Below are positions 5,863 to 11,850 of a stretch of DNA of 11,850 bases, piece by piece. How positions within the stretch are numbered: the first letter of the stretch is position 1; each line of letters opens with the position of its first letter. A program made the position numbers and the translations under genes. The stretch covers positions 1 to 11,850 of the forward strand of contig CACYKX010000089.1 of NCBI GenBank assembly GCA_902775075.1, read 5' to 3'. This DNA comes from an uncultured Prevotellaceae bacterium. GTDB taxonomy: Bacteria > Bacteroidota > Bacteroidia > Bacteroidales > Bacteroidaceae. Under the pieces are notes generated by a model. It saw nothing but the letters and a program-made list of their open reading frames with translations. It was not told the origin of the DNA and did not search any database.

Positions 5863-6263
5863 TGGCAAGGCAGCAGAAGGTCGAACAGGAGGAATACAAA
5901 AAGGACATCGTGAAGATTTATACCAACGGACGCACCTGTCACCTTCGAGAGATGACCGCCAAGGAATATGAAGCGATGTGCGAAGCTTTGGAACTATCTA
6001 CGGGTAACACATACCAATCAGACCGGAGAAAGGCACGATCGGAAGTGCTTACACTGATGACCAAGATCGGTATAGATACTACAGATTGGAACCGAGTAGA
6101 CCTTTTCTGCAAAGACAAGAGAATAGCCGGTAAGGCTTTCAGGCATTTGACCCTTGAAGAGCTGAAGGCATTGAGGCCCAAGCTAAGGGCCATGCTGAAC
6201 AAAGCCGGCAAAAAGGAGCACAAAGCTATGATCGTTCCATTTAACAACAATATCAGTAATTAA
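5823..6263 (+). CDS. Mu gp16/GemA-like protein (DUF1018)
   Basis: 146 residues from the ATG at 5823. The region KALAIVARQQKVEQEEYKK (about 9-27), the following helix-rich part with an MTAKEYEAMCEAL motif, and the basic LEELKALRPKLRAML helix near the C-terminus match the general layout of the GemA/gp16 family of Mu-like phages. In Mu, gp16 (Gem) is tied to modulation of host gene expression and DNA topology; the biochemical role is poorly known. The start at 5823 was preferred to one at 5769 because family resemblance begins there and the extra 18 residues are out of character; it overlaps the zinc-finger gene by 40 bases. Protein is basic, consistent with nucleic-acid binding. Confidence 0.7.
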   Translation: MRNYRRFYKALAIVARQQKVEQEEYKKDIVKIYTNGRTCHLREMTAKEYEAMCEALELSTGNTYQSDRRKARSEVLTLMTKIGIDTTDWNRVDLFCKDKRIAGKAFRHLTLEELKALRPKLRAMLNKAGKKEHKAMIVPFNNNISN

Positions 6264-6275
6264 AAATATCAAACG

Positions 6276-6929
6276 ATGGAAAAAGAAAAGATGATGCTCA
6301 ACGGTATGAGCAAGGATGAAAAGAAAAAACTGTTGGCACAACTGCAGGAAGAAGAGAAGAACGAACGCATTGAAAATCGCGAGGCCTACGAGGGCCTGAG
6401 AGCCGAGTTCATGTGCGCAGTGGAGAAACACCTTCAGACAACGATTGACAACGTTGTCGGTTTCAAGGACTGGCTAGACAATGACGTAGAGGCATTCATT
6501 GCCATGATGCGTGATTATGGTCAAGTGAAGAAAGACGGTCAGAGTAACTACACGATCACAGACGGAAATTTCCGTCTTGAGGTGAAGAGCCAGAAAGTGA
6601 AGCGCTTTGACGAACGTGCCGACATGGCCGCAGAGAGACTGATAGAATATCTGAAGCAGTATATCACCAGGAGCGAGAAAGGAAGCGAGGACCCGATGTA
6701 TCAACTGGCAATGACGTTGCTTAGTCGTAACCGTCAGGGAGAACTGGATTACAAGAGTATATCAAAGCTGTATGAACTTGAAGATAAGTTTGACGAGGAA
6801 TACTCAGATATCATGAATTTGTTCCGTGAGAGCAATGTGGTTCAGTCGACGGCGATAAACTACTATTTCAGCAGACGTGACAAGAACGGCGTATGGCAAA
6901 AACTAGAGCCGAGTTTTTGTAGATTATAA
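6276..6929 (+). CDS. DUF3164 family early phage protein
   Basis: 217 residues. The central segment (YTITDGNFRLEVKSQKVKRFDERADMAAERLIEYL, split here by reference as about residues 92-126) carries the hallmark of DUF3164: a beta-strand pair with DGNFRLE followed by FDERADMA and a helix. The N-terminal 60 residues are highly charged and probably coiled-coil (KKKLLAQLQEEEKNERIENR). The C-terminal part with INYYFSRRDKNGVWQKL also fits the family. DUF3164 proteins are common in early regions of Mu/B3-like transposable phages; a recombination or replication role is suspected from context, but the biochemistry is not established. The gene follows gp16 by 12 bases with an A-rich leader. Confidence 0.78.
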   Translation: MEKEKMMLNGMSKDEKKKLLAQLQEEEKNERIENREAYEGLRAEFMCAVEKHLQTTIDNVVGFKDWLDNDVEAFIAMMRDYGQVKKDGQSNYTITDGNFRLEVKSQKVKRFDERADMAAERLIEYLKQYITRSEKGSEDPMYQLAMTLLSRNRQGELDYKSISKLYELEDKFDEEYSDIMNLFRESNVVQSTAINYYFSRRDKNGVWQKLEPSFCRL

Positions 6930-6969
6930 TCTTGAGCCAAATAATTGAACCCTAAAAAGAAGAAAGCAC

Positions 6970-7209
6970 ATGGAAGAACGTAGACGCGGAGTAAGTTATG
7001 TTAAGCGCGTAAGAGAGGTGAACAGAATCTATGATGAGCATGTGAAAAGTGGGCTATCGAACCGTGAAATATGGCGTCGATATATTTATCCTGTCTTCGG
7101 CATCTCAGAACGCACCTATTACAATATGCTGAATGCTCCAGCGACATGTGATATGACGATTCCGAAAGAGCTTGAGGGGTTCTTAAATTTCGATGAAGAT
7201 GGCAAGTAG
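6970..7209 (+). CDS. Short helix-turn-helix-like protein, possible regulator
   Basis: 79 residues. The segment SGLSNREIWRRYIYPVFGISERTYYNML (about 32-59) reads as a helix-turn-helix in which the turn is around FGIS and ERTYYNML is the recognition helix. The N-terminus is strongly basic (MEERRRGVSYVKRVREV). No family name can be given with confidence. It lies at the border between early and morphogenesis genes, 40 bases after DUF3164, and overlaps the start of the gpG gene by 17 bases. By position it could be a middle or late transcription factor such as Mor or C in Mu, but it is shorter than those and no homology to them is claimed. Confidence 0.6.
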   Translation: MEERRRGVSYVKRVREVNRIYDEHVKSGLSNREIWRRYIYPVFGISERTYYNMLNAPATCDMTIPKELEGFLNFDEDGK

Positions 7210-7759
7210 TAATACTGATATCATCATAAGTCGCATTCTCCGTGACATAGAGGTAGAATACAGTGACGAGTTCGACAGGAACTTTCAGCGTCAGGGTTTC
7301 TTTAATGAGGCTTGGGAACGCCGCCACTCTCCTCTAAGGCCAGGAGGAGCGACTTTGGTTGACACAGGCAGGCTTCGCAGAAGCTTCCACTCTGAAACGA
7401 ATGGTAATGTCATCAAGTTTGTGTATGATACTCCTTATGGTGAATTGCACAACGAAGGTGGCACTATCAAGGTGACAGAGAGAATGAAGAAGTTTTTCTG
7501 GGCAAAGATGTATGCCGCACAGGGTTCGTTTGGCCGACGGAAGGATGGAAGTCCATCACGGGACAAGCGAACAGTAAGGCTAACAACAGAGGCTGCTTTT
7601 TGGAAGTATATGGCGCTGAAGAAGGTTGGCACAGAAATAAAGATTCCTCAACGCAAGTTTGTCGGAACGAATACTCAGGTAGAAGAAAGAGTCAAGACGA
7701 TTATCACAAACAATTTGAAAGAATTTTTTGAATATGAACTAAAAATCAAAGAACAATGA
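7193..7759 (+). CDS. Mu gpG-like phage virion morphogenesis protein
   Basis: 188 residues. Signature features of the gpG/tail-completion family: VDTGRLRRSF (56-65), YGELHNEGG (82-90), KMKKFFW-type motif in TERMKKFFWAKM, and IPQRKFVG (151-158) near the end. The protein acts in head assembly or head-tail joining. An alternative start is the ATG at 7199, two codons inside; both fall in the 3' end of the previous gene. In Mu the gpG gene follows the MuF-type gene on the same strand; here it is encoded on the opposite strand to MuF, portal and terminase. Its stop overlaps the next start (ATGA), so it is coupled to the following gene. Confidence 0.85.
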   Translation: MKMASSNTDIIISRILRDIEVEYSDEFDRNFQRQGFFNEAWERRHSPLRPGGATLVDTGRLRRSFHSETNGNVIKFVYDTPYGELHNEGGTIKVTERMKKFFWAKMYAAQGSFGRRKDGSPSRDKRTVRLTTEAAFWKYMALKKVGTEIKIPQRKFVGTNTQVEERVKTIITNNLKEFFEYELKIKEQ

Positions 7760-8217
7760 GAAAGGAACTTTATGTTAAGATAGCAGAAGCTTTACTGAGC
7801 CTGAAAGGTGAAGATGATGAGCAACTAGTGAAGTACGTAAACATGTGGAACCAGAATGTTGAGTTCATCGATGAAGAATCACCTTGGGAACGCCCGGCTG
7901 TATTTGTAGAGTTTATGCCAATAGACTGGCAACGTGTAAAGGACGGATCACGAATGGTGTGTCATGCATGTAGTCAATTGAAACTACATGTCGTGACGGA
8001 CTTCAAAGGCGAGTATGGGGCAAGTGATGTGGAAAACATCCCGACCACCGAACTAAAACAGTTTGACCTACCGGATAAGATAGCGAGAGCAATGGTTTGT
8101 CTAAATGGTGATCATTTCGGCAATGTGATGCTGCTAGAAAGTACCAGCAATCATAATCACTCAGAGATTGTCGAAGTCGTTGATACCTATAAGTATGATT
8201 GTGAGATGTTTTTATAG
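7756..8217 (+). CDS. Probable tail-completion/terminator-like structural protein
   Basis: 153 residues; no firm family. The layout is an N-terminal helix (LYVKIAEALLSL), a middle strand region with RPAVFVEFMPIDW, a long strand segment (CSQLKLHVVTDF), and a closing VVDTYKYDCEMFL. This resembles phage tail-terminator or neck proteins, in which a per-sample helix is followed by a beta-sheet that ends in a paired strand; this is a shape argument only. It is translationally coupled to gpG through ATGA and is the last gene of the rightward operon, which agrees with a head-tail joining role. Confidence 0.6.
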   Translation: MRKELYVKIAEALLSLKGEDDEQLVKYVNMWNQNVEFIDEESPWERPAVFVEFMPIDWQRVKDGSRMVCHACSQLKLHVVTDFKGEYGASDVENIPTTELKQFDLPDKIARAMVCLNGDHFGNVMLLESTSNHNHSEIVEVVDTYKYDCEMFL

Positions 8218-8244
8218 TAATCTCTTAAAAATAAGAGAAAAAAC

Positions 8245-8284
8245 AAAAAAGTCCGTTATTTCCTTGGAAGTAACGGATTTTTTT
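8245..8284. terminator. Bidirectional terminator between convergent operons
   Basis: TCCGTTA (8252-8258) pairs with TAACGGA (8271-8277) around a 12-base loop. T7 follows on the plus strand (8278-8284), and A6 precedes at 8245-8250, giving U residues on the minus strand. It would stop the rightward early operon (last stop codon at 8217) and the leftward late transcripts coming from the MuF gene. A second, weaker hairpin, TCTCTTA/TAAGAGA (8221-8238), lies just before it without a T-run. Confidence 0.85.
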
Positions 8285-8294
8285 AGTATGTTTG
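8264..8294 (+). promoter_or_regulatory. Putative promoter of a small RNA
   Basis: TATGTTTG (8287-8294) fits the Bacteroidota -7 form TAnnTTTG, with TTG (8264-8266) exactly 20 bases upstream. The -33 element is inside the loop of the preceding terminator hairpin. Transcription would begin near 8300 and run into a stem-loop and a second terminator; no open frame with a protein-like sequence lies in that span. Confidence 0.6.
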
Positions 8295-8299
8295 CAGTG

Positions 8300-8364
8300 C
8301 GAGGGTACGGTAAACCTTCAGAGACCGCCCCTCGTTCCACCCAGCCATGTTAGCTGGGTTTTTT
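8300..8364 (+). ncRNA. Candidate ~65-nt small RNA
   Basis: From the predicted start near 8300, CGAGGG (8300-8305) and CGGT (8308-8311) pair with CCCTCG (8329-8334) and ACCG (8324-8327) around a 12-base loop AAACCTTCAGAG, with a small internal bulge (TA opposite C). Four single-stranded bases (TTCC, 8335-8338) then lead to a terminator hairpin with T6. Promoter, folded body and terminator fit together in about 100 bases with no coding frame, which is the plan of an independent small RNA gene. It is antisense to the 3' untranslated region and stop codon of the leftward MuF-toxin gene. Its expression and target are unproven. Confidence 0.55.
8339..8364 (+). terminator. Rightward intrinsic terminator overlapping the MuF stop
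   Basis: ACCCAGC (8339-8345) pairs with GCTGGGT (8353-8359) around a 7-base loop CATGTTA, followed by T6 (8359-8364). The leftward MuF gene's stop codon (8350-8352) is in the loop. It has a T-run only on the plus strand, where the nearest gene ended more than 120 bases earlier, so it most likely ends the candidate small RNA. Confidence 0.75.
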
Positions 8365-9762
8365 CTTATATATGATTTTGTAGTCCTTACTAATACAATA
8401 TATCATATCAAACTTCTTATATTGTTTTGTACCTTTTAATCCAAGATAGCGATAATATCCATCATTGAATTTCTTTAAATTAAATTCTTTCTCAGGAAAG
8501 ACAATGACTGCAATCTCTGAGTCAGGCTTCTTTGCACAATGTTTAAGAGCATTTCGGATGTTTCCTGTTTCCACTGTTTCTGCAGCTGCTATTTCAAACT
8601 TTTTACCATCCCATAATCCTTCACAATTTCTTTGTTTAAAAATGTTGTGGGATTCTTCTTCCAGTATTACGACATGTCCATTTTTAAATCCTGTTGTTTG
8701 GGCTAATTCTTCATACCATCCTTTTGTTTTATCGAAATTATGTTTAATATGAGTAGCCATTAAACCACCAGTTGTTTTGTCGAATTTAACATTTTTGTAA
8801 TCATGGTCGGAACGATACTTTCTATATTGTTTTTTGTTGTCTTCGATTCTTTTCTTGTCTTTTTCGTTAAAGGAACGTAGCAAGCGGCAAGCTGCACATA
8901 GTTCATTGTCGGGTGCTTTTGCGAGTGAGAGTTTTCCCTTGGCAATGTCACAATTGTTGCACCGTTTAATCGTGTAAGGGTTATAATCAGGGACAGCCTT
9001 TCGCTGTATTCCTGAATTGAAACGGAAGATGCCTTTAGAATCGGTTTGCAGTGCAGCTTCGCCCATTGCCATTGCCTCGGAATGAGGTGTGACCTCGTAT
9101 TTATCCTTGAGAACCTGGACTACTGTGCAGCGACAATTCCATCCGTTAGGTGGATAGTATGTATGCCAGAAGGGGTCGTCAATGGGAAGTGTGATACCAT
9201 CGAGTCCTGCATGCTCCTCACGGACTCTATTGTCGCCTACGGTACGATATTGCAGATTATAACGATCTCCATCTTGTGCAAAGCGTTCCCACTTGCCCGC
9301 CATGTCCGCAGAGGCATTGACAAAATTGTATTCAGAGCGGAGATAGTTGCGGTTGTATGTTGAATCTATCTTTTGAACGTCGTTATAAAAGTCGTTGAAT
9401 GGCTTTCGATTGCCGTTCTCATCGGTGAGCTTAGGGAATGCTTCGTGAAGCTCGTGGAATGTTTTGATACCAGAGAAGATGTAGTCTGAACGGTTAAGGC
9501 GCTCGCGCATTACATCGGACATATTTACGTCTTGGTATGAGCTATCGAGGATGGCTGCATGCTCGTTGATGAAGGACTGCACCTCGGGCTCGGCAAGGAT
9601 CTGGATACGTAGTGATGAGCCTTGCTCCTTGTGGAGAGCATGCATCATGGACTCGAATTTTGCAGTGAGTCGCTGGACTTGTTCTTCAGGAATATTCTTT
9701 CCTTTGGCAAGATGAGCAATCTGTGTGTTGAGAATATGCTCGTAGCGATTGTGTAGCCCCAC
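8350..9762 (-). CDS. MuF minor head protein with C-terminal nuclease-like toxin domain
   Basis: 470 residues. The N-terminal two thirds (about 1-260) is the MuF/SPP1 gp7 head-morphogenesis domain, with the family core YRTVGDNRVREEHAGLDG (172-189) and FWHTYYPPNGWNCRC (198-212). It helps to assemble the procapsid around the portal. A Cys4 cluster (C268, C271, C289, C292) follows, probably a zinc ribbon. From about residue 320 (NVKFDKTTGGLMATHIKHNF, E351/E352, NGHVVILEEES, LWDGKKFEIA, then a series of strand-helix units) the protein looks like a BECR-fold nuclease of the CdiA C-terminal tRNase kind, as found in phage MuF polymorphic toxins. Base composition falls sharply in that part. Start: GTG at 9762, since no in-frame ATG is near; it lies 14 bases after the portal stop. 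No immunity-gene candidate follows on this strand. Confidence 0.85.
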   Translation of the reverse strand: MGLHNRYEHILNTQIAHLAKGKNIPEEQVQRLTAKFESMMHALHKEQGSSLRIQILAEPEVQSFINEHAAILDSSYQDVNMSDVMRERLNRSDYIFSGIKTFHELHEAFPKLTDENGNRKPFNDFYNDVQKIDSTYNRNYLRSEYNFVNASADMAGKWERFAQDGDRYNLQYRTVGDNRVREEHAGLDGITLPIDDPFWHTYYPPNGWNCRCTVVQVLKDKYEVTPHSEAMAMGEAALQTDSKGIFRFNSGIQRKAVPDYNPYTIKRCNNCDIAKGKLSLAKAPDNELCAACRLLRSFNEKDKKRIEDNKKQYRKYRSDHDYKNVKFDKTTGGLMATHIKHNFDKTKGWYEELAQTTGFKNGHVVILEEESHNIFKQRNCEGLWDGKKFEIAAAETVETGNIRNALKHCAKKPDSEIAVIVFPEKEFNLKKFNDGYYRYLGLKGTKQYKKFDMIYCISKDYKIIYKKKPS

Positions 9763-9776
9763 ATAGCTAGCGGGGC

Positions 9777-11084
9777 TTAGTCGAAAAAAGGTTTTGTAGA
9801 TTTACTATTTGAAGATTTGGAGCTACTGTCAGACTCATCATTGCCGACGAGACCCTGTGTACGACGTTCGCCTACAGGCATATTGTACTTATCGATAAAG
9901 TATTGCTGATCAACTTCGAAATTGTTAAGTATCATAGTCTCGTATGCTACCTGTTGTTCAGGTGTGTAGTCGGTGGACTCATCCCAATCAAAGATAAGCC
10001 CTTGCAAAGGGAATCCATGCATGATCATCTTTGGCAAAAGCTGATTATTGACAATATCACGGAAATTGTCGGCATCCTGTTCTACGAGATTCTCGAAGAC
10101 AGACAGATGGGTCTGTGACTGTGAAAGAGACGATCCGTCATCAATGGTCATAGTCTGACCTATCAAGAGCTTTGACAGTTCAGAGTTGGCACGGTCTACA
10201 CGCTTGTCGTAGACATTGTAGGAATCAGTTCGAGAAGACTCCTTGATATCAACTTCCGTGCCTTCCGGGAGAACGGCATAACCTTCCGCTCCCATGGTAT
10301 CCATCATACGCTCGATCTTGCGGATATCATTCTCATCGCGAGAGATCGTTTTAGCCACACGCATAGGCATTCCGAACATCTCAGCGAAAGTATCCCAGAA
10401 AGCAAGGTCATTTTTCTTAGGAATAGTATGCAATGCTGCCTTGAGATAGAGTCCGAGGTCATGAGGATCGCCAGCCTCAATGAGATAATCATTCCAAGGC
10501 TCTTCGTGATAGTCTATACCAGTGCGCCAGCTGTCGCCCTGACAACGTACGACAACATGATGTTCCGGTATGACGTGCTTTCTATTGATGAGTTCTACTC
10601 CATCGAACCCGAGTACACCATTTGGAAGTGTGACGACATCACCAAGTTGGATGAGCGAGTGCCCCCAATAACGTGCGTCAAGGATATAATCCATGAGTTG
10701 CTTGAACCATATCGTGTCGAAATACTTGACAGCCTCTTTATCGGCTGTGCCATCCGGTTGCGTTAATTTAAAAGACTTTGCTTTTACGAATCCCTTACGC
10801 TGTCCGATACAACCGGAAACATGTGCGTCGGCATCGACATCACGGTAGATATCGAGGAGGAAGCGCCTATTAGGCTCTTCTGCATTGATGGCCAGTTGCC
10901 ATGCCTGTCGCCATGAAGCAATATCACGTCGTGTGAGAGCATCCGTAGTCTGCAAGAGCTCAGCAATGAGTCGTCGGGCCTTAGTACGATCCTGCTGCCT
11001 TGCGAGGTTAAGTACGCCATATTTTGTATGTACTGTGGTTTTAGGACCAAATACACTATTGATATAATCAAGAATCTTACCCAT
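9777..11084 (-). CDS. DUF935 (Mu gp29-like) portal protein
   Basis: 435 residues. It forms the ring at one capsid vertex through which DNA is packaged and ejected. Family features: HVSGCIGQRKGFVKAKSFKL (88-107), YWGHSLIQLGDV (139-150), the basic-acidic stem region RANSELSKLLIGQTMT (298-313), and a C-terminal part with FPLQGLIFDWDE and MPVGERRTQGLVG. The start ATG lies two bases after the stop of the DUF1320 gene, so the two are coupled. A C-terminal Ser/Lys-rich tail (DESDSSSKSSNSKSTKPFFD) is disordered-looking. It is encoded leftward with terminase and MuF, as expected of a head operon. Confidence 0.92.
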   Translation of the reverse strand: MGKILDYINSVFGPKTTVHTKYGVLNLARQQDRTKARRLIAELLQTTDALTRRDIASWRQAWQLAINAEEPNRRFLLDIYRDVDADAHVSGCIGQRKGFVKAKSFKLTQPDGTADKEAVKYFDTIWFKQLMDYILDARYWGHSLIQLGDVVTLPNGVLGFDGVELINRKHVIPEHHVVVRCQGDSWRTGIDYHEEPWNDYLIEAGDPHDLGLYLKAALHTIPKKNDLAFWDTFAEMFGMPMRVAKTISRDENDIRKIERMMDTMGAEGYAVLPEGTEVDIKESSRTDSYNVYDKRVDRANSELSKLLIGQTMTIDDGSSLSQSQTHLSVFENLVEQDADNFRDIVNNQLLPKMIMHGFPLQGLIFDWDESTDYTPEQQVAYETMILNNFEVDQQYFIDKYNMPVGERRTQGLVGNDESDSSSKSSNSKSTKPFFD

Positions 11085-11086
11085 AA

Positions 11087-11509
11087 TTACCAGTTGTGTC
11101 TAAGTTTTTGTTGAGAATGATAAATAAACTCTCCTCCCGATGCACCAGGAGTGTCTGAATTGCCCGCAAGAGGAAGATTTGGCATGACTTTACCAGCCTG
11201 TACACCGGTAAGCCATTCTATCGCCCGCTTATATCGTGTCTCACGGATCTCGAATCCCATCTTGTTGGGGAGAGATGCTACCATATGATAGAGCGCGATA
11301 TCGCACATATACATGAGTATTTGTGGATTTCGATCGCTACCAGTCGTAGAGAATATGCTTTGAACGTTGTATTTAGGACGGAGATAACCGGAGATTTCCT
11401 CCTGGGCCTCTGCCTCTGCTTGGTTGCGAACCTCCGGAGAAGCCTGCGACAGAACTTTTAGAGCACTGTCACCGATGACAACCTTATAATCTGAATCTTG
11501 AATGACCAT
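11087..11509 (-). CDS. DUF1320 (Mu gp36-like) head-tail connector protein
   Basis: 140 residues. The LSQASPEVRNQAEAEAQEEISGYLRPKYNV segment (about 20-49), followed by ILMYMCDIALYHMVASLP and IRETRYKRAIEWLTGVQAGK, matches the all-helical DUF1320 pattern of a connector (gp6/gp15-type) subunit. The C-terminal tail is extended and polar. In Mu gp36 is encoded later, after the major head protein; here it sits between terminase and portal, a placement typical of transposable phages outside the Mu branch. AT-rich leader without a Shine-Dalgarno sequence, 17 bases after the terminase stop. Confidence 0.85.
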   Translation of the reverse strand: MVIQDSDYKVVIGDSALKVLSQASPEVRNQAEAEAQEEISGYLRPKYNVQSIFSTTGSDRNPQILMYMCDIALYHMVASLPNKMGFEIRETRYKRAIEWLTGVQAGKVMPNLPLAGNSDTPGASGGEFIYHSQQKLRHNW

Positions 11510-11526
11510 AATGCTATTTGTTTAAT

Positions 11527-11850
11527 TTACCATGAATTCTTAGGTGTATGTCGATGACCGAAACGAGGCGTGAAACGTTCCTGACGGCCTTGCTTCTGCA
11601 GAAACCAGATTGCTGCCTCATCAGCATCAGGAGCATCATCGTGTACTGTGGACCCACGTTCGAGAGCAAGGGTCTGGTCTATACCTGTCTGCATGTCAGG
11701 ATCATCTTTCTTCTTGAGATTGTAATAGACCAGACCTCGTTCCCAAAGCGGAGAGACAGCCTCTATACGTGCGATCTTATCCGGCTTCTTGCGCTTATCT
11801 CCCATAATAGGCAACTGATAGCCACGGAGAAGCCCCTCTGCCTCGAAATC
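11527..11850 (-). CDS. Large terminase subunit, C-terminal part (cut by window edge)
   Basis: The last 107 residues are visible; the frame is open to the right edge with no start, so the 5' part lies outside. The segment GYQLPIMGDKRKKPDKIARIEAVSPLWERGLVYYN is the end of the RNase H-like nuclease domain of phage terminases, and HDDAPDADEAAIWFLQ carries the conserved Asp cluster (DDxPDA) that binds catalytic metal. The enzyme cuts phage DNA and drives it into the head. A TTG at 11814 is only an internal codon, not the start. It heads the leftward head operon in this window. Confidence 0.88.
   Translation of the reverse strand, partial: DFEAEGLLRGYQLPIMGDKRKKPDKIARIEAVSPLWERGLVYYNLKKKDDPDMQTGIDQTLALERGSTVHDDAPDADEAAIWFLQKQGRQERFTPRFGHRHTPKNSW

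Noticed and set aside
8221..8238. TCTCTTA/TAAGAGA hairpin as a separate terminator
   Set aside because: The stem is AT-rich and no T-run follows on either strand; the next hairpin is the convincing terminator.
8168..8353. Plus-strand open frame across the 3' end of the last rightward gene and the terminators
   Set aside because: Most of it overlaps a real gene in another frame and the remainder crosses two terminator hairpins; the translation has no protein-like character.
8465..8752. Plus-strand frame opposite the toxin domain, considered as an immunity gene
   Set aside because: It lies wholly inside the toxin-coding part on the other strand, has no leader or promoter that can be seen, and the peptide looks like an antisense translation.
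1..11850. CRISPR array, insertion sequence, or diversity-generating retroelement
   Set aside because: No regularly spaced repeats, no second transposase, and no reverse transcriptase or template/variable repeat pair could be seen in the window.

Overview
The window holds the left part of a Mu-like transposable (pro)phage from a member of the Bacteroidota (a Bacteroides, Prevotella or Parabacteroides type host). The evidence is threefold. The gene set and order are Mu-like: repressor reading left, then small early genes, MuA-type transposase, MuB-type ATPase, gp16/GemA-like protein, DUF3164 protein, gpG-like morphogenesis protein, and then MuF, DUF935 portal, DUF1320 and terminase. Most start codons follow A-rich leaders without a Shine-Dalgarno sequence. 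Three sites match the Bacteroidota promoter form TAnnTTTG with a TTG element 20 bp upstream.

Layout. Positions 1-223 are apparently non-coding, with a G-run block at 138-182; the phage left end may lie here but cannot be fixed. A perfect 17-bp hairpin (224-263) ends the leftward repressor gene (268-930), which is a LexA/CI-type S24 protein rather than a Mu c-type repressor. Two face-to-face promoters (924-1012) make the lysis/lysogeny switch. The rightward early operon (1030-8217) encodes a small hypothetical protein, a two-helix membrane protein, a Ner-sized helix-turn-helix protein, the transposase, an intergenic tRNA-like element, MuB, a 78-residue unknown, a RecA/DnaB-fold ATPase, a DnaJ-type zinc-finger protein, GemA-like, DUF3164, a short helix-turn-helix protein, gpG and a probable tail-completion protein.

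A compact intergenic region (8218-8349) separates this operon from a leftward late block that enters from the right edge: terminase (partial), DUF1320, DUF935 portal, and a MuF head protein with a C-terminal nuclease-like toxin domain. Between the blocks lie a bidirectional terminator and what looks like a complete gene for a ~65-nt RNA: promoter, stem-loop and intrinsic terminator. The terminator overlaps, in antisense, the stop codon of the MuF-toxin gene.

The likely workings are as follows. Under SOS the repressor would self-cleave and release the early promoter. MuA and MuB, helped by the phage ATPase, would carry out replicative transposition. The head genes then package DNA. The points most worth a second look are the tRNA-like element between muA and muB, the candidate small RNA facing the MuF-toxin gene, the toxin domain without an adjacent immunity gene, and the D-E-E arrangement of the transposase active site. 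All assignments were made by reading the sequence; no database search was run.
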